This document shows positions 36,325-46,066 of a stretch of 64,000 nt of DNA, in pieces. The stretch is from Sporocytophaga myxococcoides (GTDB lineage: Bacteria > Bacteroidota > Bacteroidia > Cytophagales > Cytophagaceae). The first letter of the stretch is position 1. Each line of letters begins with the position of its first letter. The stretch covers positions 186,001-250,000 of the forward strand of contig NZ_BBLT01000006.1 in the NCBI RefSeq assembly GCF_000775915.1, read 5' to 3'. A program made the position numbers and the translations under genes. The notes beneath the pieces were generated by a model. The model saw only the letters and a program-made list of their open reading frames with translations. It did not search any database and was not told the DNA's origin.

Positions 36325-36957
36325 ATGAAAGAAAAGACTTTGTACATTGTAAGACATGGAGAAACAGATTACAATGCCTGCCATATTCTTCAGGGCTCTG
36401 GAGTTGACCTTGGGCTGAATGAAAAAGGTCTTTTACAATCTCAAAATTTTTATGAATTCTATAAAAGTATTCCGTTTACAAAGATATATACTTCAATACT
36501 CAAAAGAAGTATTCAGTCTGTTGATCTATTTATTAAATGGGGTATTTCTCATGAAGCATATATTGAATTGAATGAAATCAGTTATGGTATATATGATGGC
36601 GTTAAATCAAGTATTGAGCCTGAAGGTCTTTATAAGAAATTGACTCAAAAATGGAACGAAGGGAATATGGATGCAAAACTGCCGGATGGAGAAAGCCCGA
36701 TTGATGTGCGTGACCGTATCAGGCCCTTTTTGCAACATTTAATCCATGATGTAACAGATGAATATATACTTATCTGCATTCATGGAAGAGTTATGAGAAT
36801 TCTCTTAGCCACTTTAATTGAGCTTGATCTCATTGATATGAATCTTTTTAATCACAGTAATATGGGTTTATATGTAGTAAAATATCGTTCTCCATTTTTT
36901 TGCTTTGAAAAATTCAATGATCTGACACATCTTCAGGTACATCCTTTTGATTCATAA
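36325..36957 (+). CDS. Histidine phosphatase family protein (phosphoglycerate mutase-like)
   Basis: 210 residues. The catalytic RHG motif is YIVRHGETDYN with His11 as the phosphorylated residue; the second histidine lies in ICIHGRVMRIL (about 153), and an acid is in NEISYGIYDG (about 84). This branch includes small-molecule phosphatases such as CobC and sugar phosphatases. Given the flanking heptose genes, a sugar phosphate substrate is possible but unproven. Confidence 0.88.
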   Translation: MKEKTLYIVRHGETDYNACHILQGSGVDLGLNEKGLLQSQNFYEFYKSIPFTKIYTSILKRSIQSVDLFIKWGISHEAYIELNEISYGIYDGVKSSIEPEGLYKKLTQKWNEGNMDAKLPDGESPIDVRDRIRPFLQHLIHDVTDEYILICIHGRVMRILLATLIELDLIDMNLFNHSNMGLYVVKYRSPFFCFEKFNDLTHLQVHPFDS

Positions 36958-37020
36958 CATATGCATTTCTCACGATGTTTTCTTTTTATAATATTATAGC
37001 TACTATAAAAATGAAGAATT

Positions 37021-37488
37021 ATGAAACTTATCAGTTCAGTATTCAAAAATGGAGAAACTATTCCAAAGAAATATACATGTGAGGGGCCGAATATCAGTCC
37101 ACCATTGCAATTTATTGATATACCATCTAAAACCTATAGCCTTGTATTAACTGTTGTAGATGCTGATACACTTGGTGAAACGCCATGGGTACATTGGCTT
37201 GTCTTTAATATACCAGGTACTTCAAATGGATTTGAAGAAGGAGCGGTGAGTCCTGGTTCGATTGAAGGCTTATGTAATGGGAATACTTTTGGATATGAAG
37301 GTCCTTGTCCTCCTGAAAATAAGCACAGATATGTCTTTAAACTTTATGCACTGGACATTGTTTTGCCTCTTGCTCCGGAATCTAATAAAGAAACTGTTCT
37401 TAAGTTATCGAAGGGACATGTAATTGAAGAAGCCGAACTGGTAGGTATTTATCAGAAAGAAAAATTGATTAAAGAAAAGGTTAAATAA
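37021..37488 (+). CDS. YbhB/YbcL family Raf kinase inhibitor-like (PEBP) protein
   Basis: 155 residues, the usual length. The anion-binding pocket motifs are visible: VVDADTLGETPWVHWLVFNI and YEGPCPP followed by HRYVFKLYAL. Bacterial PEBP proteins bind small anionic ligands; functions are poorly known. The next gene starts 11 bases after its stop with a GTG codon, so this gene is the probable head of the glycosyltransferase operon. Confidence 0.93.
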   Translation: MKLISSVFKNGETIPKKYTCEGPNISPPLQFIDIPSKTYSLVLTVVDADTLGETPWVHWLVFNIPGTSNGFEEGAVSPGSIEGLCNGNTFGYEGPCPPENKHRYVFKLYALDIVLPLAPESNKETVLKLSKGHVIEEAELVGIYQKEKLIKEKVK

Positions 37489-37499
37489 TAGAAAGTTAA

Positions 37500-38621
37500 G
37501 TGAAGTACAATAATACAGCTGTAGGAATTGACAAAACTGAAGTAAAAAAAATAGGTGTTCTGAGAGCAAATGCTCTTGGTGATTTTATTGTAACGCTTAC
37601 AGCAATTCAGTCTTTAAACCATTTCTTTCCAAATGCTGAAATTATTTTATTTGGGAAGGAATGGCATAAATTTTTTTTGGAGGAAACAGATAACAACGGT
37701 TTAAGGAGAACTTGCATAAACCGTGTAATAGTCATTCCTGTAATGAATGGCTTAAGGGAAGAACCTGGGGTAACGGAAAATCCTGATGAAACAGAGTTAT
37801 TCTTTAAATCTGTTCAAAATGAAAATTTTGACCTGGCCATTAGTTTTCAAGGGAAAGGAAATGCTGCAATACCTTTTTTAAAAAGATTAAATGCAAAGTA
37901 TACTATAGGACTTAGTTGTGAAGAATCTGAGCAGCCAGACAACAGTCTTAACTTTTATTACTACCAATCAGAACTTATCAGATATCTGGAAGTAGTTTCT
38001 CTTACAGGAGCTCAGCAACTTCTTGAGCCTCCTAAGATCCATTTGTTTCATAAAGATTATTCTGAGGTTCACAAATATATTGAGAGCAATAGCATCAATG
38101 GTAGGTTTATCGCCATTCATACCTGTGGCAAAGATATAAGAAGGATGTGGACAAAAGAAAAGTTCTCCGCATTGAGCAGATTACTTGTTAAATCCGGATT
38201 TGTTGTCGTTCTGACTGGCTCTGAAGAAGACAGAACATACAACGAAGAGATAGTTAAGATGTCCGGGAATGTTATCTTTGATTCTTCTGGTCTTTTTTCA
38301 ATAGGTGGACTTGCTGCTTTTTATAATTTATCTTCTCTGGTTATATCTATTGATACAGGAGCACTTCATGTAGCCATTGCTGCACAGGCTAAAACTGTTG
38401 GTTTATATTGGGCGCCTAACCTTATCAACTGGGCTCCTCTCACAAGAGAAAAACATAGGCCGGTAATAGGTTGGGAAATAAAATGCTGCGTTTGTGGGAT
38501 TGCTCCTGTTGATCCATATCCATTCGAACCACATAGTGAAAATTGCCAGCACCAACATTCATTTATTGAATCAATTTCAGTCGAAGAGGTTTATAATGCA
38601 GCAATGAAATTATTAAGATAA
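37500..38621 (+). CDS. Glycosyltransferase family 9 (heptosyltransferase-like), copy 1
   Basis: 373 residues, GT-B fold. The N-terminal domain begins IGVLRANALGDFIVTLTAI, the family's acceptor-side loop. The C-terminal domain has HTCGKDIRRMWTKEKFSAL and the ADP-heptose site SIDTGALHVAIAA. The start is GTG; an ATG alternative close by is absent. A Cys-rich insertion near the C terminus (KCCVCGIAP, then ENCQHQH) is unusual and could bind metal. It is the first of three GT9 genes in this locus. Confidence 0.88.
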   Translation: MKYNNTAVGIDKTEVKKIGVLRANALGDFIVTLTAIQSLNHFFPNAEIILFGKEWHKFFLEETDNNGLRRTCINRVIVIPVMNGLREEPGVTENPDETELFFKSVQNENFDLAISFQGKGNAAIPFLKRLNAKYTIGLSCEESEQPDNSLNFYYYQSELIRYLEVVSLTGAQQLLEPPKIHLFHKDYSEVHKYIESNSINGRFIAIHTCGKDIRRMWTKEKFSALSRLLVKSGFVVVLTGSEEDRTYNEEIVKMSGNVIFDSSGLFSIGGLAAFYNLSSLVISIDTGALHVAIAAQAKTVGLYWAPNLINWAPLTREKHRPVIGWEIKCCVCGIAPVDPYPFEPHSENCQHQHSFIESISVEEVYNAAMKLLR

Positions 38622-38758
38622 TTCTATGTTTTTAAGGGTTTAACCAGATCAGAAAGTTTATATCTAATTTACTACGTTTGTTTTAACCCCACCTTATTAA
38701 TCCGGAAAATAACAAATGTCCATGAAATTCTATTAAATCAATAGAGAGGATTATAAGG

Positions 38759-39754
38759 ATGAAAGATTTGAGGGGATTGAATCCAAAGAAAATAGCAATA
38801 TTCAGAGCACTACAGCTGGGAGATATGTTATGTGCAATTCCAGCAATAAGGGCCTTAAAGAAGTGTCTTCCAGATTCAGAAATCATATTGATAGGCCTGC
38901 CATGGGCAAAAGCTTTTGTTGACAGATATCCAATGTACTTTTCCGGATTTATAAAATTCCCAGGCTTTCCTGGACTACCAGAACAGGAATATAAACCTGT
39001 TGAATTTATAAAGTTTGCAGAACACGTACTTGCAGCAAGATTTGATTTAATCATTCAGATGCAAGGTAATGGATCAATTGTAAATCCGATGGTAGAGTTA
39101 TTCGGTGCAAAGAGTACAGCAGGGTATTTTAAATCCGGAGATTTTTGTCCAGATAAGGATTTGTATATGGAATATCCTGAAGGCTTGTCAGAGATAGAAA
39201 GGCATCTTTCTTTAATGAGATATTTAGGAGTTAAGCCTGATGGCAAGATGTTAGAATTTCCTCTTAAAGAGGATGAAAATATTTTGTTTGATAATCTGGT
39301 TGCAAAATATAGGTTGAATCCAGGAGATTATGTAGTGCTTCATCCAGGGTCAAGAGATACCACAAGGAGATGGAATCCTGAATACTTTGCAAACATAGGA
39401 GATATGATTTCAAAAAAGGGATATAAGATTGTTTTGACAGGTACGAAAGAAGAGAAGAAAATAGTCAGGGAAGTGAAAGGCCTTATGAATTATAAGCCTG
39501 TAGACCTAGTAGAGAAAACTTGTCTGGGGGTTCTAACATCATTAATCCGAAATGCAAAAATGCTTTTCTCAAATGATACAGGGGTTTCACATCTTGCATC
39601 TGTAACAAAAACCAAAAGTCTTGTAATATTTCTTAATTCTGATCCGCACAGATGGGCTCCTCTGAATAAAAGAATTCATCATATTATTTTACCTCATGAA
39701 GCAAGAAATTTTAAATATGTATTAAAGAAAACAGAAGATATTCTTATGTCATAG
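38759..39754 (+). CDS. Glycosyltransferase family 9 (heptosyltransferase-like), copy 2
   Basis: 331 residues, GT-B. It opens KKIAIFRALQLGDMLCAIPA and carries LHPGSRDTTRRWNPEYFA and FSNDTGVSHLASVT, the donor-binding motifs of ADP-heptose transferases. It differs enough from the other two GT9 proteins to act at another linkage. A 137-base gap separates it from copy 1, with no obvious terminator. Confidence 0.9.
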   Translation: MKDLRGLNPKKIAIFRALQLGDMLCAIPAIRALKKCLPDSEIILIGLPWAKAFVDRYPMYFSGFIKFPGFPGLPEQEYKPVEFIKFAEHVLAARFDLIIQMQGNGSIVNPMVELFGAKSTAGYFKSGDFCPDKDLYMEYPEGLSEIERHLSLMRYLGVKPDGKMLEFPLKEDENILFDNLVAKYRLNPGDYVVLHPGSRDTTRRWNPEYFANIGDMISKKGYKIVLTGTKEEKKIVREVKGLMNYKPVDLVEKTCLGVLTSLIRNAKMLFSNDTGVSHLASVTKTKSLVIFLNSDPHRWAPLNKRIHHIILPHEARNFKYVLKKTEDILMS

Positions 39755-39799
39755 TAAGTCAGTTATGTTGGAATGTGAGATAGATTAAATAATAAAAGT

Positions 39800-40780
39800 A
39801 TGGCAATAGATAAAGGTAAGCCTGTAAGGGTATTTACATGGCATATTCATGGAAGTTATCTGTATTATCTTACGCAGTCAAATGCAGAATTTTATCTCCC
39901 TGTAAAACCAGGAGGGGAAGAAGGATATGGAGGAAAAACAACATCATTTCCATGGGGGAGCAATGTTCATGATGTCCCTGTTGAAAAAATAAAAGAAATG
40001 GATTTTGACATAATTTTATTTCAATCCAAAAAGAGCTACCTGCAGGATCAATATGATATTCTGACTCCAGAACAGAGAGCTTTGCCTAAAATTTATCTTG
40101 AGCACGATCCTCCCAGAGAAGTCCCTACTGATACCAGACATGTAGTGGATGACCCACAAATGCTGCTGGTACATGTAACACACTATAACAATCTTATGTG
40201 GGACAATAACAGGACACCTTCCAAAGTTATTGAGCATGGGGTACTTGTACCAGCGAATGTGACTTACAGCGGTGAGCTTAATAAAGGTATAGTCGTCATT
40301 AACGGAATTGCTAAAAGAGGACGGAGGTTGGGTCTGGATATATTTCATAAAGTCAGAAATGAAATACCAATAGATATAATAGGAATGGGATCTCATGAAG
40401 TCGGTGGATTGGGTGAAATTAATAATACTGAAGTAGCTTCATTCATTTCTCAATATAGGTTCTTTTTTAATCCAATCAGGTATACAAGTCTTGGTCTTTC
40501 TGTTTGTGAAGCGATGATGGTAGGAATACCAGTCGTTGGACTAGCGTGCACTGAAATGCCAATTACAATTGTAAATGATAAATCAGGGTATATCCATACA
40601 GATGTGGATTTTCTTATCTCTAAAATGAAAAGTTTATTGGATGATCCTCAGAAAGCAAAACAGCTTGGTGATGGAGCAAAGTCAATAGCTTTATCTAAAT
40701 TCAGTATAGAAAGATTTAAGAATGACTGGCTTGAAACGTTTAACGCAGTGTTAAAGAGCAGGGAGGAGGTTGAGGTTTAA
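39800..40780 (+). CDS. Glycosyltransferase, GT4-like
   Basis: 326 residues. The N-terminal half is divergent, with KPVRVFTWHIHGSYLYYL and YLEHDPPREVPTDTRH. The C-terminal half shows the GT-B donor domain: INGIAKRGRRLGLDIF, then YTSLGLSVCEAMMVGIPVVG, matching the E-x7-E region of GT4. It ends 5 bases before the ATG of the next glycosyltransferase, so the two are translationally linked. Confidence 0.83.
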   Translation: MAIDKGKPVRVFTWHIHGSYLYYLTQSNAEFYLPVKPGGEEGYGGKTTSFPWGSNVHDVPVEKIKEMDFDIILFQSKKSYLQDQYDILTPEQRALPKIYLEHDPPREVPTDTRHVVDDPQMLLVHVTHYNNLMWDNNRTPSKVIEHGVLVPANVTYSGELNKGIVVINGIAKRGRRLGLDIFHKVRNEIPIDIIGMGSHEVGGLGEINNTEVASFISQYRFFFNPIRYTSLGLSVCEAMMVGIPVVGLACTEMPITIVNDKSGYIHTDVDFLISKMKSLLDDPQKAKQLGDGAKSIALSKFSIERFKNDWLETFNAVLKSREEVEV

Positions 40781-40784
40781 GATT

Positions 40785-42119
40785 ATGAAAAGGAAAGTAG
40801 CATTTATAAGTGAACATGCTTCTCCTCTTGCATTAATAGGTGGGGTAGATAGTGGAGGACAAAACGTATATGTTTCAATGCTTGCATCTAAACTTGCTCA
40901 GTTCGGCTTTGAGATTGATATTTTTACCAGGTGGGATAATCCCAGTATAAATCAAGAGATCATGCTGGAACCGGGTGTTCGGGTTGTGCACATAAAAGCG
41001 GGTCCTAAGGAAGTTCTTCCTAAAGAGAATATTTTTGTGTTTATGGATGAATTTGCTTCCGGAATGATTCACTTCATTGATTCGAATAAAATAAACTATG
41101 AATTGATTCATGCTCATTTCTGGATGTCAGGATATGTTGCAGCAATAATCAAAAAAATTCTTTCAATTCCTTATATCATAACATTTCATGCTCTTGGCAG
41201 AATAAGAAGATTATATCAAGGCAAAGATGATGGGTTTCCGGATGAGCGCTTCATAATTGAAGAGCAGGTTGCCAAAGAAGCCGATATGATCATTGCAGAA
41301 TGTCCTCAGGATATGGAAGATCTGATCATTCATTATATGGCAGATCCAGGTAAAGTTCGTGTTATACCTTGTGGTTTTGATAAAACGGAATTCTTTCCGA
41401 TGGACAAATACAGGTCAAAATTAAAGCTTGGGATAGATCCTTCAGAATTTGTAATACTACAGTTAGGAAGACTAGTCAAAAGGAAAGGTATTGATAATGT
41501 AGTGCTCGGTGTGAAGGAACTTCTTAAAATTAAGGATGGTCGTGTAAAGCTTCTTATTGTAGGAGGAGAATCGGACGAACCAGATCCTTCTAAAACTCCT
41601 GAAATAGCAAGGCTTATGGATCTAGCAAGAAATGAAAAGATTGATTCAAAAGTATTATTTACAGGAAGAAAGGAAAGAGGAGTCTTAAAACATTATTATA
41701 ATGCTGCTGACGTATTTGTGACAACACCATGGTATGAGCCATTTGGCATTACACCTTTGGAATCTATGGCTTGCGGCACTCCTGTAATAGGTTCTAATGT
41801 GGGTGGAATCAAATTCAGTGTAAAACACGGGGAAACAGGATTTCTTGTTCCTCCTAATGATCCTGAGCTTCTGGCCAAAAGGTTGTATGATCTCTCTATA
41901 GATAAGGGATTAATGAGAAGATTTTGTATCAATTCTGTAAGAAGAGTCAATACTTTATTTACCTGGGAACGGGTTGGTAAAATGGTATCTGAAATATATG
42001 AAGAAGTACTTGGATTTCCAGTCACACGATTTGGTAAAATTCAAAATTCTATCAATGAATTTTTGGGTAACATAGGAAAATCTAAAATATTAAAAGAGAA
42101 AAAGATAAATCAAATTTAA
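40785..42119 (+). CDS. Glycosyltransferase family 4 (sucrose synthase/MshA-like)
   Basis: About 444 residues from the ATG at 40785; a TTG 15 bases upstream is possible but unnecessary. The N-terminal domain has SPLALIGGVDSGGQNVYV, the glycine-rich acceptor loop of the SPS/MshA group. The donor domain has LGRLVKRKGIDNVV and the E-x7-E motif EPFGITPLESMACGTPVIG. Members of this group use nucleotide sugars to glycosylate small molecules or lipids. It follows the previous GT gene by 4 bases and precedes the SDR gene by 4 bases. Confidence 0.92.
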   Translation: MKRKVAFISEHASPLALIGGVDSGGQNVYVSMLASKLAQFGFEIDIFTRWDNPSINQEIMLEPGVRVVHIKAGPKEVLPKENIFVFMDEFASGMIHFIDSNKINYELIHAHFWMSGYVAAIIKKILSIPYIITFHALGRIRRLYQGKDDGFPDERFIIEEQVAKEADMIIAECPQDMEDLIIHYMADPGKVRVIPCGFDKTEFFPMDKYRSKLKLGIDPSEFVILQLGRLVKRKGIDNVVLGVKELLKIKDGRVKLLIVGGESDEPDPSKTPEIARLMDLARNEKIDSKVLFTGRKERGVLKHYYNAADVFVTTPWYEPFGITPLESMACGTPVIGSNVGGIKFSVKHGETGFLVPPNDPELLAKRLYDLSIDKGLMRRFCINSVRRVNTLFTWERVGKMVSEIYEEVLGFPVTRFGKIQNSINEFLGNIGKSKILKEKKINQI

Positions 42120-42123
42120 AACT

Positions 42124-42843
42124 ATGCTTAAGGATAAAGTAATTCTTGTAACAGGCGGAGGTCAGGGGTTGGGAGCTGCAATAGGAAGAATGTTAGCCAC
42201 AGATGGGGCAACCATCATACCTGTAGATATAAATCAGGATAATCTTAAAAATATCGTAAATGAAATCAATAGCCTTGGAGGTAGAGCATGTGACTATAAA
42301 ATGGATGTAGGAGATCAGGATAATGTAGAGGATGTAATCGCCGCAATTATAAGAGATCATGGGAAACTTGATGTTGTCATTAATAATGCCGGTGTAGATT
42401 ATACCAAATCGGTAGACGAACTTACTTATGATGAATGGAATAGAGTGATTAAGGTAAATCTTTCAGGACCTTTTAATGTTGCCAAGGCTTCTTATCCTCA
42501 TTTACTTAAAAATGGCAAGGGGCATATTGTAAATATCGTTTCTACAGCTGCCAAAAGAACCTGGGCAAATGCATCTGCTTATCACGCAAGCAAATGGGGG
42601 CTTTTGGGATTCAGTCATGCGCTGCATGTGGAAGCCAGAAAAGACAATCTTAAAGTCACAGCTATTGTTGCAGGAGGAATGCAGACTCCGTTTATTCTGG
42701 AACGTTTTCCAGATGTGGATCCCAATCTGCTGCAAGATCCCAAGAATGTTGCATTTACTGTAAGACATGTTTTAATGCAGCCTGAAGGATCTGTTATTCC
42801 TGAAGTAATGGTTATACCAATGCGCGAAACATCATGGCCTTAA
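42124..42843 (+). CDS. Short-chain dehydrogenase/reductase
   Basis: 239 residues, classical SDR. Cofactor loop GGGQGLGAAIGRM (11-23), NNAGVDYT, catalytic Tyr153 and Lys157 in YHASKWG. It is not an extended SDR and so cannot be HldD, the epimerase of the ADP-heptose pathway. It is tightly packed between the GT4 and gmhB genes, implying a step in sugar or lipid precursor formation. Confidence 0.9.
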   Translation: MLKDKVILVTGGGQGLGAAIGRMLATDGATIIPVDINQDNLKNIVNEINSLGGRACDYKMDVGDQDNVEDVIAAIIRDHGKLDVVINNAGVDYTKSVDELTYDEWNRVIKVNLSGPFNVAKASYPHLLKNGKGHIVNIVSTAAKRTWANASAYHASKWGLLGFSHALHVEARKDNLKVTAIVAGGMQTPFILERFPDVDPNLLQDPKNVAFTVRHVLMQPEGSVIPEVMVIPMRETSWP

Positions 42844-42855
42844 ATATAAAATAAT

Positions 42856-43428
42856 ATGGAAAGGGCAATATTTCTTGACAAAGACGGGACACTCATAAAA
42901 GACATTCCCTACAATGTTGATGTTAAAAAAATTGTTGTTTTTGAAAATGCTTTTAAGGGACTTAAAGAGCTACAGGACATGGGTTTTAAAGTTATAGTGG
43001 TTACCAATCAGTCGGGAGTTGGCCTGGGATATTGTAAAGAAGAAGAAGTTAAAAATGTAGGGGATTATTTATTTACCTATTTAAACCGGTTTTCAATTCG
43101 GCTAGATGGCTATTATTATTGTCCTCATCATCCTGGCAGCGCATATCCGGAATACAGAAGAGATTGTAGTTGCAGGAAGCCTAAAGAAGGCATGATCTTA
43201 ACAGCAGCAGCAGACCATAATATCAATTTGTCACATTCCTGGATGGTAGGCGACATACTTAATGATGTTGAGGCAGGGAGCAGGGCAGGATGCAAAACGG
43301 TACTCATAAACAATGGAAATGAAACTGAATGGTTGTTAGGTCCATATAGAAGGCCAGACTTCGTTGCTGATAATCTGAAAGATGCGTTAGAAAGTATAGT
43401 TGATTTAAATAGAAAACTTAAGCTATGA
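42856..43428 (+). CDS. gmhB: D-glycero-D-manno-heptose 1,7-bisphosphate 7-phosphatase
   Basis: 190 residues, HAD-IIIA family. The nucleophile motif FLDKDGTLI gives Asp8 and Asp10. A zinc-binding loop of Cys89, His91, Cys104 and Cys106 (YYCPHHPG and CSCRKPKEG) is the GmhB hallmark, and the distal motif is VGDILNDVEAG. It removes the 7-phosphate of heptose bisphosphate, between the two HldE reactions. Its last four bases overlap the start of hldE, showing translational coupling to the partner enzyme. Confidence 0.93.
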   Translation: MERAIFLDKDGTLIKDIPYNVDVKKIVVFENAFKGLKELQDMGFKVIVVTNQSGVGLGYCKEEEVKNVGDYLFTYLNRFSIRLDGYYYCPHHPGSAYPEYRRDCSCRKPKEGMILTAAADHNINLSHSWMVGDILNDVEAGSRAGCKTVLINNGNETEWLLGPYRRPDFVADNLKDALESIVDLNRKLKL

Positions 43429-44903
43429 ATAATCAATATTGTGACTTGATTCGGAGTTTTGAGGGAAAGAAAATATTGATCATTGGAGATGCCATTCTTG
43501 ATACTTATATAAAAGGAAATTCCGAAAGGCTTAGCAGGGAAGCTCCAGTTCCGATTATTAATGTGGAGGAACAAATCCACGAATGCGGAGGTGCTGCAAA
43601 CACAGCAATCAATTGTGCAGCATTGGGAGCAATGGTAATTTTTCTTACTGTCCTTGGGAATGACAATGACGGTAAAGTGCTTATAGACATATTAAAAAGT
43701 AATAATGTCAATACTGACTATATTCTTCAGGATAAGAATAGAAGCACTATTTCTAAACGAAGAGTAACTGCATCATCTTCAATCCTATTAAGAATTGATG
43801 AAGGTAATACAGATGCTATTTCCTCAGAAAATGAATCTTCACTGGCTGAAAGAATTAATAAAGTTTATCCTTCTGTTGATGCTGTTATTCTCTCTGACTA
43901 TGGATATGGAATATTGACAGGGGAAGTGATACAGCACCTGCAGGAATTAAAATCAAATAATGAAAAGATTTTTATTGTTGATTCAAAGGATCTTAGGAGG
44001 TTTAAATCTATTCACCCCAAAGCTGTAAAGCCAAATTATGAAGAGACCCTTAATCTGTTAAATCTTCCAAAAATAACCAACAGAAGCAGAATTAAACAAG
44101 TGTCTGCCAAAGGACAAAGTCTGCTTGAAGTTACAGGTTCTCAGGCAGTCATATCTACAATGGATGCAGATGGTTCAATATTATTTGAAAATGGTAAAGA
44201 ACCTTTATGGATAAAAGCCATTCCTGGTGAAAACAAAAATGCAATAGGCGCAGGAGACACTTTTATAAGCGCTATGGCACTTTCATTTTGCTGCAAGGAT
44301 GATGCAAAGATAGCTCTTGAAATCGCCTCTGCTGCTGCTTCAATTGTTGTTCAGAAAGAAGGAACCTGTAGCTGTAGCGCAGAAGAATTAATAATTTATT
44401 TTAGTGAAAACCCAAAATATGTAAGCTCGCTTTTAAGTCTTGCTGGTAAGATAAAAATACTGAAAGCAAGCGGTAAAAAAATTGTCTTTGCCAATGGTTG
44501 TTTTGATATTCTGCATAAAGGACATATAGATCTTTTGAATAAAGCCAAAAGCTTTGGAGATATATTAATTGTGGGACTCAATAGTGATGAAAGTATTAAA
44601 AGACTTAAAGGAAATGACCGTCCTATAAATAGTCTCGACGACAGAATCAGTGTATTATCAGGGCTAGCAAGCATTGACTTTATAATTCCATTTGAAGAAG
44701 ATTCCCCTTCTAAAATAATTGAAGAAATAAAACCAGATGTTTTTGTCAAAGGGGGAGATTATAAAACCAAAATTATCCCTGAAGCCAGTCTGGTCAATCA
44801 GTTTGGAGGAGAGGTGAAAGTTATAAGTTTTGTTGAAGATAAGTCAACTACGAATATTATAAATAAAATCAAAGATTCAAATCCCTCTACGAAGGCAGTA
44901 TAA
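43425..44903 (+). CDS. hldE: Bifunctional heptose 7-phosphate kinase/heptose 1-phosphate adenylyltransferase
   Basis: 492 residues in the standard two-domain HldE layout. Residues about 10-330 are a PfkB-type kinase with GDAILDTYIKG, the GG turn in ECGGAANTA and the C-terminal GAGDTF. Residues about 350-485 are a cytidylyltransferase-fold domain with FANGCFDILHKGH (His364 and His367 of the HxGH site). It makes ADP-D-glycero-heptose together with GmhB. The start ATGA overlaps the gmhB stop. GmhA and HldD are not in the window. Confidence 0.95.
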   Translation: MNNQYCDLIRSFEGKKILIIGDAILDTYIKGNSERLSREAPVPIINVEEQIHECGGAANTAINCAALGAMVIFLTVLGNDNDGKVLIDILKSNNVNTDYILQDKNRSTISKRRVTASSSILLRIDEGNTDAISSENESSLAERINKVYPSVDAVILSDYGYGILTGEVIQHLQELKSNNEKIFIVDSKDLRRFKSIHPKAVKPNYEETLNLLNLPKITNRSRIKQVSAKGQSLLEVTGSQAVISTMDADGSILFENGKEPLWIKAIPGENKNAIGAGDTFISAMALSFCCKDDAKIALEIASAAASIVVQKEGTCSCSAEELIIYFSENPKYVSSLLSLAGKIKILKASGKKIVFANGCFDILHKGHIDLLNKAKSFGDILIVGLNSDESIKRLKGNDRPINSLDDRISVLSGLASIDFIIPFEEDSPSKIIEEIKPDVFVKGGDYKTKIIPEASLVNQFGGEVKVISFVEDKSTTNIINKIKDSNPSTKAV

Positions 44904-44931
44904 ATTAGACTAACATGTAAACTGAATCAAT

Positions 44932-46050
44932 ATGGTAATTTTCAAAGAATGGAAGGATCTCAGGAATATTCTGTGCATTCGACTGGATAATATGGGCGAC
45001 GTATTGATGACAACCCCTGCACTTCGGGCATTAAAAGATAGTTTTCCGGAAAGAAAGATTACTTTGCTTACTTCCTCAGCAGGAAAAGCTGTTGCTCAAT
45101 TTATTCCTACCATTGACAAAGTTATTGTTTTCGATACACCATGGGTAAAAAATAACGGTACATTTTCTTCCTCCAAGACTTTTGAAATGATTGAACTTTT
45201 AAAAAGAGAAAATTTTGATGGAGCAATAATCTTTACAGTTTATAGTCAAAACCCTCTGCCAGCAGCCATGCTTTGTCATTTGGCTGAAATTCCCAAAGTA
45301 TTAGGTTATTGTCGCGAAAATCCTTATCACCTTATTTCTGAATGGGTTCCTGAAGAAGAACCTCTGACAGAAATAAAACATGAAGTCATAAGACAACTGG
45401 ATTTGGTAGGATATGCAGGATGTTACATTGCTAATAAGGAGTTAAATATTTGCCTTCCTTCAGATTATGATAGCGACATCACAGAACTGTTGAAAGGAAA
45501 GGGAATTAAACAGGGAAATTATATAGTTATTCATCCGGGAGCCAGTGAAGAAAAGAGAATGTTTCCCCTTGATAAGTTTTCTGAAGCAGCAAATTTATTG
45601 GTTGATAGATTAGGAATACCTGTTGTGGTAACGGGTAATAAAGAAGAAAGGAAATTAGCAGAAGAGATCGAAAGAAATACTGATAACAAAGTGATTAATC
45701 TTGCTGGTGAATTGGATTTGAGCGGATTTATAGCTTTAATAAAAAAAGCTAAGGTTGTAGTATCAAATAATACAGGGACAGTTCATATTGCAGCAGCGAC
45801 TCAGACTCCGGTTGTTGTTCTCTATGCACTAACCAATCCTCAGCATGCACCTTGGTGTGTTCCACATGTTGTTTTACCCTTTGATGTTCCGGCAGACATG
45901 CTAAGCAAAAATACTATCATCAACTATGCTTATCAAAAATCATTTATTAATAAACCAAAAGAAATAACTCCCGAAGTGATCCTATCAGCAGTAAAGCAAT
46001 TAATAGAACCATCCCAGGAGTTTAATCTTACCAAGTTGGTACAAACCTGA
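44932..46050 (+). CDS. Glycosyltransferase family 9 (heptosyltransferase-like), copy 3
   Basis: 372 residues, GT-B. It opens ILCIRLDNMGDVLMTTPALRAL, the best match of the three to LPS heptosyltransferases. The donor domain has VIHPGASEEKRMFPLDKFSEA and VSNNTGTVHIAAATQTPVV. It directly follows hldE by 28 bases, so it is a natural consumer of ADP-heptose. It is convergent with the MFS transporter gene, 16 bases apart. Confidence 0.92.
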   Translation: MVIFKEWKDLRNILCIRLDNMGDVLMTTPALRALKDSFPERKITLLTSSAGKAVAQFIPTIDKVIVFDTPWVKNNGTFSSSKTFEMIELLKRENFDGAIIFTVYSQNPLPAAMLCHLAEIPKVLGYCRENPYHLISEWVPEEEPLTEIKHEVIRQLDLVGYAGCYIANKELNICLPSDYDSDITELLKGKGIKQGNYIVIHPGASEEKRMFPLDKFSEAANLLVDRLGIPVVVTGNKEERKLAEEIERNTDNKVINLAGELDLSGFIALIKKAKVVVSNNTGTVHIAAATQTPVVVLYALTNPQHAPWCVPHVVLPFDVPADMLSKNTIINYAYQKSFINKPKEITPEVILSAVKQLIEPSQEFNLTKLVQT

Positions 46051-46066
46051 CAAGTGAATTAATCAG

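Noticed and set aside
42124-42843. HldD epimerase candidate in the heptose locus
   Set aside because: The protein is a 239-residue classical SDR with a YHASK motif, too short and of the wrong SDR class for HldD.
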